A stretch of 64,000 nucleotides of DNA from Paracnuella aquatica (GTDB lineage Bacteria > Bacteroidota > Bacteroidia > Chitinophagales > Chitinophagaceae), in assembly GCF_003332885.2 (NCBI RefSeq), contig NZ_QOWJ01000017.1, forward strand, positions 58,024-122,023, written 5' to 3'. Numbering within the stretch: the stretch's first letter is position 1; each line of letters opens with the position of its first letter. Under the pieces are notes generated by a model, which was not told the origin of the DNA, did not search any database, and saw only the letters and a list, made by a program, of their open reading frames with translations. The position numbers and the translations under genes were made by a program. Of this stretch, positions 18,501 to 27,511 are shown in pieces.

Positions 18501-19972
18501 GATAAAAGCAAAGCCCCCAGGATGGCAAAACCTACCGTTTGCGCCATGGGGCGGAACATTTTTCCTTCAATGCCCACAAGTGTAAGAATAGGTATGTAAA
18601 CAATCAGGATAATGATTTCGCCAAAGGCGGCGCTGTTTCGGATTTTGGAAGCCGATTGAAATACTTCTTCATCCATTTCGGCCTGCGTAAGCTTTGTGTT
18701 TCCTTTGCGTAATCCCAAATGGTGCATGGTAGCTTCAACGATTATCACTGCGCCATCTACGATCAAGCCAAAGTCAATGGCGCCAAGGCTCATTAGGTTT
18801 GCCGAGACACCAAAGACGTTCATCATGCCCAAGGCAAAAAGCATTGCCAACGGAATGGCAGAAGCGACAATCAACCCAGCCCGCAAATTGCCCAGGAAAA
18901 TAACCAGTACAAAAATCACGATCAGGGCACCTTCAATAAGATTTTTCTCCACTGTAGAAATAGCCCGGTTCACCAATGATGTTCTGTCCAGGAAGGGTTC
19001 AATTTCCACATCGGCAGGCAGGGATTTTTTGATGGTTTCCATCTTGTCCTTTACTCTTGAAACCACATCGGCACTGTTGCTGCCTTTCAGCATCATCACA
19101 ATGCCACCAACCACTTCGTGCTCACCGTTGTGCGACATGGCCCCGTAACGAATGGCATTGCCAAACCGTACCGTTGCTACGTCACTAATCAGCACCGGGA
19201 TACCGCTTGTATTTTTTACCACAATGCGGCCCACGTCTTCCAACGACGAAACCAAACCAATGCCCCGTATAAAATAAGCATTGGGCTTTCGGTCAATGTA
19301 GGCGCCGCCGGTATTCTCATTATTTTTTTGAAGGGCGGAGAAGATTTCGGCAATGCTGACGTCAAGTGCCTTTAATCGGTTAGGGTCAAGGGCTACCTCG
19401 TATTGCTTCAACATACCGCCGAAGGAGTTGACCTCTGCCACACCGGGGGTACCGTAAAGCTGCCTGGCCACAATCCAGTCCTGCATGGTACGCAAGTCCA
19501 TTGGCGTGTAGTTGTCCTCGCTGCCTTTTTTGGGATGTATCATGTACTGATACACTTCGCCCAAACCCGTACTTACTGGCGCTAATTCCGGTGTGCCCAT
19601 GCCTTCAGGAATTTGTTCTTCGGCTTCTTTCAGCCGTTCGTTGATGAGTTGGCGGGCAAAATAAATGTCCACCTTATCGGCAAACACTACTGTTATAACC
19701 GACAGTCCGAAGCGGGAAATCGACCGCATTTCAATGAGGTCGGGAACGTTGGCAAGCGATTGTTCAATGGGGTAGGTAACAAACTGCTCAACCTCCTGGC
19801 TTGCCAGTGTAGGGGCAGTGGTGATGATCTGTACCTGGTTGTTGGTAATATCTGGTACGGCATCAATGGGGAGTTTGGTGGCGCTCCATACTCCCCAAAT
19901 AGCAAGGAGCAAGGACATGAGGCCAATGATCAGCTTATTTTTTATACTGAACCGTATAATTCTATCTAGCAT
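15599..19972 (-). CDS. CusA/CzcA-type RND pump fused to TolC-like outer-membrane channel
   Basis: A 1457-residue fusion. Residues about 1-1030 are an HME-RND proton-driven pump: N-terminal helix, PIDAVPDITNNQVQI, twelve membrane helices in two halves and large porter loops. From Met1034 a second module begins with its own signal-like segment (MKPNKTIVTTATVLVLLLF ending AAFSQ), followed by a TolC/CzcC-like channel with long helices to the end. Pump-channel fusions of this size are established in Bacteroidota. The retained internal signal-like segment may act as an extra transmembrane helix or allow separate expression from 16873. It leads the operon with the adaptor. Confidence 0.9.
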   Translation of the reverse strand: MLDRIIRFSIKNKLIIGLMSLLLAIWGVWSATKLPIDAVPDITNNQVQIITTAPTLASQEVEQFVTYPIEQSLANVPDLIEMRSISRFGLSVITVVFADKVDIYFARQLINERLKEAEEQIPEGMGTPELAPVSTGLGEVYQYMIHPKKGSEDNYTPMDLRTMQDWIVARQLYGTPGVAEVNSFGGMLKQYEVALDPNRLKALDVSIAEIFSALQKNNENTGGAYIDRKPNAYFIRGIGLVSSLEDVGRIVVKNTSGIPVLISDVATVRFGNAIRYGAMSHNGEHEVVGGIVMMLKGSNSADVVSRVKDKMETIKKSLPADVEIEPFLDRTSLVNRAISTVEKNLIEGALIVIFVLVIFLGNLRAGLIVASAIPLAMLFALGMMNVFGVSANLMSLGAIDFGLIVDGAVIIVEATMHHLGLRKGNTKLTQAEMDEEVFQSASKIRNSAAFGEIIILIVYIPILTLVGIEGKMFRPMAQTVGFAILGALLLSLTYIPMMSALFLPKTVSHKRNFSDKMMDFFQRLYTPALRAAIRLKYLIVGISVALMALTAIVFSRMGGEFIPQLQEGDYAFHCILPQGSSLSQSIETSMQASRIIRSFPEVKDVVAKTGSAEVPTDPMPPEASDLIITLKDKDEWTTTNDYNELARLMEEKLEAIPGVFFEVNQPIQMRFNELMTGVRQDVAIKIFGENIDTLAALAPRIAAVISSVDGATEPQIERTAGLPQITITYDRGRIASYGLNIEDVNRVVSTAFAGQSAGVVFENERKFDLVVRLDSVYRNSIEDVANLFVPTSNGAQIPLSQVANVAFKEGPAQISREDAKRRVVVGFNVQDRDVQSVVEDIQEKLANASILPTGYYLTYGGTFENLEQASARLKIAVPIALLLIFSLLYFTFHSVKQATLIFTAIPMAAIGGVFALLLRGMPFSISAGVGFIALFGVAVLNGIVLIGTFNQLAQEGMDNVIDRVMEGTKIRLRPVLMTATVASLGFLPMAISTGAGAEVQKPLATVVIGGLVTATVLTLFVIPLLYIIFSKQKMKPNKTIVTTATVLVLLLFSPAAFSQPGSMGAVPQRTSVDAVYDTAIRGNLQIKASDIQIQRGRTLVGSASELPRTGFFVENEDLSQADPVGILKIGMLQSLDWPTVYKARRNLLDQQLTATQLSRQLRVLEIRRDVQSAYFTIWYLQNRQTLFQRLDSIYRSLADAARLKVRTGESAGLDSIAAIAKSREMSVQLNLLGRDIAAQQEILRRLTNTANGFLPPQQPLQKIGVEPQADSLRNHPAIQVQTQNVNIAAAELKVQQQAYKPSFDGRFFTQRLYPMLVPKANAGGTSSRNLFSGFSVTANIPLFNRGAVRSRIRAAELEKDYQQSLTQYEIANLNSQYNQALQQFRKDEELLRFYETTGLAQADAIIKAADLSYRAGEISFAELAQFLTQAIDIQRNYLDVLNQYNQSAIQLNYYLNR

Positions 19973-20053
19973 TCGATAACCTTTCTAGTGCGTGAACAAA
20001 TAGGTACACTTCAGCCATAAAGGGCCAAAGGCACGATTACGAAAATGAAAAGG

Positions 20054-20383
20054 TTACACTAATTGAGGGGGCTGCCAGATGGGAAGGACAATGCTGTGAA
20101 GCCTATCCGGGAGATAAGAAGATTGAGAGCTTTGAATGGGTAGGGTGATAGTTATAGCTGCAGCAAGCCTGGTAATTACCGAGAAACTTGCACAGCAAGC
20201 ACAAATGCAAAAAGGGGAACACGCATCCTCATGGCTTCCATCGCCGGGCTCCGGTATGGATTGGGTAAGTTCATAGCTGGCTTTTCCGCTGGCAACCTTA
20301 GCAACGTCGCCACAAGGAAGCATACTGAATGCCAGTACCAAAAACGCCATGATATAGCCCAAAACAATGTTCACCGGGTGCAA
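20054..20383 (-). CDS. Small Cys-rich secreted protein (DUF6660-like)
   Basis: A 109-residue protein with an N-terminal hydrophobic export signal (IMAFLVLAFSMLPCGDV), a Cys cluster (DACSPFCICACCASF) and a C-terminal WQPPQLV tail. It matches the organisation of the protein at 5082-5432, which ends WQPPKIV. It sits about 80 bp upstream of the RND pump gene on the same strand and may be the first gene of the efflux operon. Periplasmic metal handling is an inference. Confidence 0.6.
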   Translation of the reverse strand: MHPVNIVLGYIMAFLVLAFSMLPCGDVAKVASGKASYELTQSIPEPGDGSHEDACSPFCICACCASFSVITRLAAAITITLPIQSSQSSYLPDRLHSIVLPIWQPPQLV

Positions 20384-20837
20384 ATGTAAATCTTAAATAT
20401 TGGAAAACGCCATCATAAAATGAAACATCGTTGCAGGGGGTAATTTGTGTTTTGTTAAAGGTGTTTATAAAGACAACCGCTCTGGCAAGTGAAGGCTGCC
20501 AGGCTGGTGAGGTCGGCATCGTAAAGCATTGTTATATTCAAGTTGGCTGCTGAGATCTTGCATTTGAACGATGTTGGGCGGTATGGACAGTTCTGCCTCG
20601 ACCATGTTTTTCTCCAGCGACGCTAAACCTTCTTTTACAAATTCCGGATCAAAAACGGGCATACAGCGGCTGCAAACTATGTTTTTGATGTAGAGATGCC
20701 TTGGGCAACGGTAAGCTTTGTGTGCGATGGATGCCAGGCGGTAAAAAGAGAAACAAACGCAATAAGGAAACTACCTATACGCAGCAAAACATTTCTCTTT
20801 AAGCCTTATTTTCACCCTTTTATAAACGACCAAAACA
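20384..20837. other. 454-bp gap with no convincing gene
   Basis: Between the Cys-rich protein and hsdM. The only sizeable frame is a 65-codon minus-strand stretch (20465-20662, MPVFDPEFVKEGLASL...). Its N-terminal half looks protein-like but it matches nothing I recognise; it may be a fragment of a lost gene. The hsdM promoter must lie at about 20760-20830, but no clear TAnnTTTG box stands out. Confidence 0.4.
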
Positions 20838-22400
20838 ATGGCGAAAGAAAGGGAAAGAGAAGAGCTGCACCGGACCATCTGGCAGATAGCAAACGACCTG
20901 CGGGGAAGCGTGGATGGCTGGGATTTTAAATCTTACGTTTTAGGCATGCTGTTCTACCGGTTTATTTCCGAAAACCTAACGGCGTACATCAACCGGGAAG
21001 AAGCCCGTACCGGCAACAAACACTTTAATTACGCAAACATCACCGATGCCGAAGCCGAATTTGGCCGGGCCGATACGGTAAAAGAAAAAGGCTTTTATAT
21101 CCTGCCTTCGGAGCTTTTTGTAAACGTTCGCAAAAAGGCTAAAGGCGATGAAAACCTGAACGAAACACTTAGCCGTGTATTTAAGCACATTGAAGCCTCG
21201 GCAAAAGGCACCGATAGCGAAGATGACCTGAAAGGTTTGTTTGATGACATTGACGTAAACAGTAACAAACTGGGCGGCACCGTACAGCGGCGAAACGACC
21301 AGCTACGGAAAATCCTGGATGCGATTGGCGGCCTGAAGCTGGGCGACTACCAGGAAAACACCATTGATACCTTTGGCGATGCCTACGAGTTCCTCATGAC
21401 CATGTACGCCAGCAATGCCGGCAAATCGGGTGGCGAGTTCTTTACGCCGCAGGAAGTATCGGAACTGTTGGCAGAAATTACTGTAGTGGGCAAAAAGCAG
21501 GTGAATAAAGTGTACGACCCTGCCTGCGGTTCGGGTTCCCTGCTCCTGAAGTTTGCCAAGGTGCTGGGCAAGGAAAATGTGCGGCAGGGCTTTTACGGAC
21601 AGGAGGTGAACATTACCACCTACAACCTTTGCCGCATCAACATGTTTCTCCACGACATCAACTACGAGAAATTTGACATTGCCCACGGCGATACCTTGCT
21701 TGACCCCAAACACTGGGACGATGAACCCTTTGATGCCATTGTTTCCAATCCGCCTTACTCCATCAAATGGGAAGGCGACGCCAACCCGCTTCTTATTAAC
21801 GACCCCCGTTTTTCTCCGGCGGGTGTGCTGGCACCCAAGAGCAAGGCCGACCTGGCTTTTACCCTACACATGCTGCACTGGCTTTCCACATCGGGTACGG
21901 CGGCCATTGTTGAATTCCCGGGTGTGTTGTACCGGGGCGGTGCGGAGCAAAAAATTCGCAAATACCTTATTGACAACAATTACATAGATGCCGTTATACA
22001 ATTGCCGCCCGACCTGTTCTTTGGAACCACCATTGCCACCTGCATTGTTGTATTGAAAAAGAGCAAGAAGGACAATGCGACGCTGTTTATTGATGCCTCT
22101 GCCGAATATGTGCGGGTTGGCAACAAGAATAAGTTGACAGAAAACTATCGCAAAAAAATACTGAACGCCTACATTGAACGGAAAGATTCTGACCATTTTG
22201 CCAAGCTGGTTTTGAACAAAGACATTGCCGATAACGATTATAACATTGCAGTTAGCAGTTATGTAGAAGGAGCAAACAATTCGGAAGCGGTGGACATACA
22301 AAAGCTGAATGCCCATATTGCCGAAATTGTTATCAAGCAGAACAAGCTGCGTACGGCCATTGATGAAATTGTTGCGGATTTGGAAGGAGGCAGTTTATGA
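20838..22400 (+). CDS. hsdM: Type I restriction-modification DNA methyltransferase subunit
   Basis: A 520-residue HsdM. N-terminal helical domain (about 10-150; DLRGSVDGWDFKSYVLGMLFYRFISE is characteristic), then N6-adenine methyltransferase core with SAM-binding VYDPACGSGSLLLK (about residue 225) and catalytic NPPY at 304-307. With HsdS it makes the modification enzyme, with HsdR the restriction complex. Its stop overlaps the hsdS start by 4 bp (ATGA). Confidence 0.95.
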   Translation: MAKEREREELHRTIWQIANDLRGSVDGWDFKSYVLGMLFYRFISENLTAYINREEARTGNKHFNYANITDAEAEFGRADTVKEKGFYILPSELFVNVRKKAKGDENLNETLSRVFKHIEASAKGTDSEDDLKGLFDDIDVNSNKLGGTVQRRNDQLRKILDAIGGLKLGDYQENTIDTFGDAYEFLMTMYASNAGKSGGEFFTPQEVSELLAEITVVGKKQVNKVYDPACGSGSLLLKFAKVLGKENVRQGFYGQEVNITTYNLCRINMFLHDINYEKFDIAHGDTLLDPKHWDDEPFDAIVSNPPYSIKWEGDANPLLINDPRFSPAGVLAPKSKADLAFTLHMLHWLSTSGTAAIVEFPGVLYRGGAEQKIRKYLIDNNYIDAVIQLPPDLFFGTTIATCIVVLKKSKKDNATLFIDASAEYVRVGNKNKLTENYRKKILNAYIERKDSDHFAKLVLNKDIADNDYNIAVSSYVEGANNSEAVDIQKLNAHIAEIVIKQNKLRTAIDEIVADLEGGSL

Positions 22401-23575
22401 GTAAGATTGATGAATTGATTGAACAGCTTTGTCCAGATGGTGTTGAGTTTACGGACTTAGATAAGCTTTTAGAATATGAGCAACCTAGAAAATACATTGT
22501 TTCAACCGTAGATTACGATGACAACCACAAAACCCCAGTGTTAACAGCAGGACAATCATTTATCCTTGGATATACTGATGAGCAAAGCGGAATTTATGAA
22601 GCAAGTAAAGAAAAGCCAGTTATTATTTTTGATGACTTCACGACTTCATTTCATTGGGTAGATTTCGATTTCAAAGTGAAGTCATCAGCCATGAAGATGC
22701 TGTTACCTAAGAATGATGCAAACATAAACTTTCGATTTATTTACTACGCAATGAAGTGTATAAGTTATAAACCTCAAGACCATGCACGACAGTGGATTTC
22801 CTTTTACTCTAAATTTCAAGTACCCATTCCGCCGCTCGAAATACAAAATGAAATTGCCAACATATTGGATAAGTTTAAGTTATTGGAAGCGGAGCTGGAA
22901 GCGGAGCTGGAAGCTCGTAAAATTCAATACGAGCACTATAGAAATGCTTTGTTAAGTTTTGAAGCAAAAAATGTGGAATGGAAAACGCTTGGCGAAATCG
23001 GCGAATTCACCAGAGGAAAGCGTTTTGTCAAAACCGATATTTTATCTGAAGGCGTGCCTTGCATTCACTACGGTGAAATGTACACCCACTATAAAATTTG
23101 GGCAAAAAACGCAAAGTCTTTTTTAGACCCGGCTTTAGCAGCAAAACTTAGAGTAGCAAAGCCTGGCGATGTTGTTATTGTTGCAGCCGGAGAAACAATC
23201 GAGGACATTGGGCAAGGTCTGGCATGGCTTGGCGAAACCGATGTTGTAATACACGATGCCTGCTTTGCGTTTTCACATGACATGCACCCCAACTATGTAT
23301 CTCATTTCCTGCAAACAGACCTTTTTCATTCGCAAATCAAAAGGCACATTTCTTCCGGTAAAATATCATCCATCAATGCTTCCGGTTTGAGCAAAGCAAA
23401 AATTCCGGTTCCACCGATAGAAGAACAAAGGCGCATTGCCTCAATCCTTGACAAATTCCATCTGCTGATAAATGATATATCTGTAGGCATACCCGCAGAA
23501 ATTGAAGCCCGCCGGAAGCAGTATGAATATTACAGAAACAAGTTGCTGACATTTAAAAATGCGGCCAATGGATAA
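22397..23575 (+). CDS. hsdS: Type I restriction-modification specificity subunit
   Basis: A 392-residue HsdS with two target-recognition domains (about 15-150 and 200-340), each followed by a conserved helical region: PIPPLEIQNEIANILDKF and PVPPIEEQRRIASILDKF. The central spacer contains a tandem Glu-Ala-Glu-Leu repeat from two 12-bp units (22884-22907), comparable to the TAEL repeats of EcoR124 whose number changes the recognised spacer length. The two target domains differ from each other, so an asymmetric bipartite site is expected. Overlaps hsdM by 4 bp and hsdR by 8 bp. Confidence 0.93.
   Translation: MSKIDELIEQLCPDGVEFTDLDKLLEYEQPRKYIVSTVDYDDNHKTPVLTAGQSFILGYTDEQSGIYEASKEKPVIIFDDFTTSFHWVDFDFKVKSSAMKMLLPKNDANINFRFIYYAMKCISYKPQDHARQWISFYSKFQVPIPPLEIQNEIANILDKFKLLEAELEAELEARKIQYEHYRNALLSFEAKNVEWKTLGEIGEFTRGKRFVKTDILSEGVPCIHYGEMYTHYKIWAKNAKSFLDPALAAKLRVAKPGDVVIVAAGETIEDIGQGLAWLGETDVVIHDACFAFSHDMHPNYVSHFLQTDLFHSQIKRHISSGKISSINASGLSKAKIPVPPIEEQRRIASILDKFHLLINDISVGIPAEIEARRKQYEYYRNKLLTFKNAANG
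22884..22907 (+). repeat. Two 12-bp tandem repeats in hsdS central spacer
   Basis: The unit GGAAGCGGAGCT occurs twice in tandem and a third partial GGAAGCT follows. It encodes the repeated tetrapeptide EAEL in the helical linker between the two DNA-recognition halves. Gain or loss of a unit keeps the frame and changes linker length by four residues. Confidence 0.8.
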
Positions 23576-26500
23576 ATACAAAATCGTAGCCGAAAACCCG
23601 GAGAGCACCGTTGTTGCCGAATACAGCTCGCCTTACAAAAGGGAAACGGCCTACCAAACAGAAGATACCTTGGAAAAGGCATTCATTCAGCAGCTACAAA
23701 CACAGGCTTACGAATACCTGCCCATCGTTAGCGAAGCAGCACTCATCACCAACCTTCGCCAGCAATTGCAACGGTTAAACGATTACACCTTTAGCGATAA
23801 CGAATGGAACCATTTCTTTCGGAGCAAAATTGCAAATCAAAACAGCGGCATTGAAGAAAAAACAACCCTGATACAGGAAGACCATGTGCAGCTCTTGACC
23901 CGTGACGACGGAACGGTAAAGAACATTTACCTGCTGGACAAAGCCAATATCCACAACAATCATTTACAGGTTATCAATCAATACGAAGTAGCAGACGGGC
24001 AGCGGCCCAACCGGTATGATGTAACCATCCTGGTTAACGGCCTGCCCCTGGTGCATGTGGAACTAAAACGGCGTGGCGTTGACATTAAAGAGGCCTTCAA
24101 CCAAATCAACCGCTACAACCGGGAAAGTTTCTGGAGCGGTTCCGGCTTGTTTGAATACGTGCAGCTCTTTGTTATCTCCAACGGAACCTATACCAAGTAT
24201 TACAGCAACACTACCAGGTCTTCACATATCAAAGAGCAAAGCCAGAATGGCGTAAAGAAGAACAAACAACGGACCAGCAACAGTTACGAGTTTACCTCCT
24301 GGTGGGCCGATGCAGCCAACCGTCCCATAACCGATTTGATGGATTTTGCCCGTACATTTTTTGCCAAACACAGCTTATTGAATATTCTTACCCGGTATTG
24401 TGTGTTTACAACCGATAAGCTGTTGTTGGCCATGCGTCCTTACCAGATTGTTGCCACCGAACGCATTTTGAGTAAAATGGCTGTGGCCAACAACTACAAA
24501 ACCTATGGAACAATTGACGGCGGCGGTTATATATGGCACACCACCGGAAGCGGCAAAACCCTCACTTCGTTTAAAACCGCCCAATTAGCCAGCAAATTGC
24601 CCTTCGTTGAAAAAGTATTGTTCGTGGTAGACCGAAAAGACCTGGACTACCAAACCATGAAGGAGTACGACAAGTTTGAAAAAGGCGCTGCCAACAGCAA
24701 TACCAATACTTCCATCCTGAAGAAACAACTTTCCGACCCAAAGGCAAGCATCATCATCACCACCATTCAGAAGCTTTCCATTCTTATCAAGAAGGAAAGG
24801 GCTCACGCTGCCTTCAGCCAGCCTATCGTCATCATTTTCGATGAATGCCACCGCTCCCAATTTGGCGACATGCACACAGCCATTACCAAGGCGTTTAAGA
24901 AATACTTCCTTTTTGGCTTTACCGGCACACCCATTTTTGCCAAAAATGCCAGTAGCAGCAACCGGCCCGACTTAAAAACCACCGAACAAGCCTTTGGCAA
25001 AAAGCTGCATACCTACACCATTGTTGACGCTATCAACGATAAAAACGTGCTGCCGTTTCGTATTGATTACATACGAACGATGAAAGAGCAGGAGAACATC
25101 AAAGACCAAAAAGTCTGGGACATTGACAGGGAAAGGGCATTGGCCGCCCCGGAACGCATCAACAACATTGTCACCTACATCCTAGGCCATTTTGAACAGA
25201 AGACAAAGCGTAATAGCAAATCTTACAGTTTCACTTCGTTGAAGAATGTTTACGAAGTAGCTTCGGCAGGAGACCGTAATAAAGTAGAAGAAGTAAAGCA
25301 AAAAATCCGGCTGAGTGGCTTCAATTCCATTTTTGCCGTCAGTTCCATTGACTTTGCAAAAACCTACTACAACGAGTTCAAGAAGCAGCAGGCAACACTG
25401 CCAGAAATCTCACGTCTTAAAATCGCCACCATTTTCAGCTTTGGCGTAAACGATGACGAGGATAATGGCGTAATAGACGATGAAAATTCAGAAAGCACAG
25501 AACAACTAAGCGCAACTGACAGAGATTTTTTAGATGCAGCGATAGCGGATTATAACGTGATGTTCAAGACGAACTACGACACGTCCGCCGACAAGTTTCA
25601 GAACTATTACAAAGATGTTTCGCTCCGCATGAAGAACCGGGAGATTGATTTGCTTATTGTTGTCAATATGTTTTTGACCGGTTTTGATGCGACTACCTTA
25701 AATACGCTGTGGGTTGACAAAAACTTACGGCTGCATGGTTTGTTGCAGGCATATTCCCGGACCAACCGGATTTTAAACTCGGTTAAGACTTTCGGCAACA
25801 TCGTTTGCTTTCGCAATCTGGAAAAGGCCACGAACGAAAGTATAGCGCTGTTCGGTGATAAAGAAGCTGGTGGCATTGTGTTACTGAAAACCTTTGATGA
25901 ATATTATAACGGCTATAAGGACGGTGCTAAAACAATTACCGGTTACGTTACCCTGGTGAATGAGCTGACAAGCAAGTTTCCAGTAGGCGAATCCATTATT
26001 GGAGAAAAGGCACAGAAAGAGTTCATCCGTTTGTACGGTTCTATTTTAAGAGCAAAGAATATCCTCACCACGTTCGATGAATTTACCGGCAGGGAAATAC
26101 TGAGCGAACGGGATGTGCAGGATTATCACAGCATGTACATTAACCTCTATCACGAATTTCGCAGCAGGTCTGGCGGTGATGCCGAAAATGTGAACGATGA
26201 CATCGTATTTGAGATGGAGTTGATCAAGCAGGTAGAGATTAACATTGATTACATCCTGGAACTAATTAAGAAATATCATGAAGGGAACTTAAAGGACAAA
26301 GAAATCATCATTAGCATCAATAAAGCCATTGATTCGAGTATTGAGTTGCGGAACAAGAAAGACTTGATCCAGAAATTCATTGATTCGCTAACGCCAGGTA
26401 AAAATGTGGACGACAATTGGCAAACCTTTGTTGACGAGAAGAAGAAAGAAGAATTAGGCCAGATTATCAGAGAAGAAAATTTGGATGCCGATGAAACACA

Positions 26501-26684
26501 TAAGTTCATTACGAATGCTTTTAGGGACGGCTATGTGCAAACTACCGGCACAAGCTTAGCCAAGATTCTACCGCCCGTTTCCCGGTTTACACCTACAGGA
26601 GAACGAACGCAAAAGCGGGAAACCGTGATAGAGAAGTTAAAAGCGTTTTTCAACAGGTTTTGGGATATTTCAAGGCCTGAGTAA
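23568..26684 (+). CDS. hsdR: Type I restriction enzyme ATPase/nuclease subunit
   Basis: A 1038-residue HsdR. Nuclease domain with HVELKRRG (E165-L-K167, PD-(D/E)xK type); SF2 helicase motor with Walker A TTGSGKT (325-331), DEAD-box-like DECH (425-428) and FTGTPIF; C-terminal helical region docks on the methylase. ATG 23568 is used; an ATG 9 bp earlier is also in frame. The gene overlaps hsdS by 8 bp. All key motifs are intact, so the system appears functional. Confidence 0.94.
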   Translation: MDKYKIVAENPESTVVAEYSSPYKRETAYQTEDTLEKAFIQQLQTQAYEYLPIVSEAALITNLRQQLQRLNDYTFSDNEWNHFFRSKIANQNSGIEEKTTLIQEDHVQLLTRDDGTVKNIYLLDKANIHNNHLQVINQYEVADGQRPNRYDVTILVNGLPLVHVELKRRGVDIKEAFNQINRYNRESFWSGSGLFEYVQLFVISNGTYTKYYSNTTRSSHIKEQSQNGVKKNKQRTSNSYEFTSWWADAANRPITDLMDFARTFFAKHSLLNILTRYCVFTTDKLLLAMRPYQIVATERILSKMAVANNYKTYGTIDGGGYIWHTTGSGKTLTSFKTAQLASKLPFVEKVLFVVDRKDLDYQTMKEYDKFEKGAANSNTNTSILKKQLSDPKASIIITTIQKLSILIKKERAHAAFSQPIVIIFDECHRSQFGDMHTAITKAFKKYFLFGFTGTPIFAKNASSSNRPDLKTTEQAFGKKLHTYTIVDAINDKNVLPFRIDYIRTMKEQENIKDQKVWDIDRERALAAPERINNIVTYILGHFEQKTKRNSKSYSFTSLKNVYEVASAGDRNKVEEVKQKIRLSGFNSIFAVSSIDFAKTYYNEFKKQQATLPEISRLKIATIFSFGVNDDEDNGVIDDENSESTEQLSATDRDFLDAAIADYNVMFKTNYDTSADKFQNYYKDVSLRMKNREIDLLIVVNMFLTGFDATTLNTLWVDKNLRLHGLLQAYSRTNRILNSVKTFGNIVCFRNLEKATNESIALFGDKEAGGIVLLKTFDEYYNGYKDGAKTITGYVTLVNELTSKFPVGESIIGEKAQKEFIRLYGSILRAKNILTTFDEFTGREILSERDVQDYHSMYINLYHEFRSRSGGDAENVNDDIVFEMELIKQVEINIDYILELIKKYHEGNLKDKEIIISINKAIDSSIELRNKKDLIQKFIDSLTPGKNVDDNWQTFVDEKKKEELGQIIREENLDADETHKFITNAFRDGYVQTTGTSLAKILPPVSRFTPTGERTQKRETVIEKLKAFFNRFWDISRPE

Positions 26685-26922
26685 ATGTGAATGGGCTGCC
26701 GACTGTTGGATATTTCAGCCTTTAAATGGAAAAGTAAATAGCCTAATGGGATTGAAGCTGGGCATAAAAGTTGGAGCACATTTTTGAGCGGATGATAGGG
26801 TCCGTGAAAGTTGATTAGAAAAAGGATTGGTTAAGCTCATCAGTACAAAATAGGAAGCCTATCAATAGGAGGTGCCGAATACAACTTTATAAGGCCTTTT
26901 ACCGCTGTGTAAATGTTCTGCT

Positions 26923-27492
26923 ATGATTAAGGCTGATTACAGTGATAAAGAACATGTAGTTGACATCCTTGCCAAATCTTTCGACGGCAACAAGAGCGTC
27001 AATTACATTGTAAAGCAAGACGGCAAACGAAAGCAGCGGCTGCGAAGCCTTATGGCATACTCTTTTGACGTTTGCCATGCCTTTGGAGATGTGTTTCTCT
27101 CAGAGGATAAGAAGGGTTGTGCTTTAGTCCTTTTACCGGATAAGAAAGAAACGACACTGAAATCATTGTGGTGGGACGTTAAGCTCATCACCAGCTGCAT
27201 CGGACTTTTCAACATCAAAAAAGCGATGGACAGGGAAGCGAAGATTAAGAAGCTGCAGCCCAAAGACAAAATGTATTACCTCTGGTTTATCGGTGTAGGC
27301 CCGGAAGATCAAAACAAAGGCACTGGAACTGACTTGCTGCAACAGGTTATTAAAAAGGGTGAATTATTGAACAGGCCTGTTTGCCTCGAAACGTCTACAA
27401 TGAAAAACATTCCTTGGTACGAGAAGTTTGGCTTTAAAATTTACAATGAACTGGATTTAGGGTACCGCTTATATTTTTTAAAAAGGGAGTAA
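26923..27492 (+). CDS. GNAT-family N-acetyltransferase
   Basis: A 189-residue protein. The acetyl-CoA-binding motif A is visible as YYLWFIGVGPEDQNKGTGT (Q/RxxGxG/A variant, about residues 120-138), followed by LLQQVIKKGELLNRPVCLE and a final beta-strand region PWYEKFGFKIY, the common GNAT ending. Substrate unknown. Same strand as the following hybrid kinase, 19 bp apart, so possibly one transcript. Confidence 0.85.
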   Translation: MIKADYSDKEHVVDILAKSFDGNKSVNYIVKQDGKRKQRLRSLMAYSFDVCHAFGDVFLSEDKKGCALVLLPDKKETTLKSLWWDVKLITSCIGLFNIKKAMDREAKIKKLQPKDKMYYLWFIGVGPEDQNKGTGTDLLQQVIKKGELLNRPVCLETSTMKNIPWYEKFGFKIYNELDLGYRLYFLKRE

Positions 27493-27511
27493 ATAGTGAG
27501 GAGGGGTCGTC

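Noticed and set aside
20465-20662. 65-codon minus-strand frame in the gap before hsdM
   Set aside because: Looks weakly protein-like but has no recognised family or start signal, so it is mentioned only in the gap entry.
20696-20929. 77-codon plus-strand frame overlapping the start of hsdM
   Set aside because: It shares bases with a strong hsdM start in another frame and its protein has no coherent composition.
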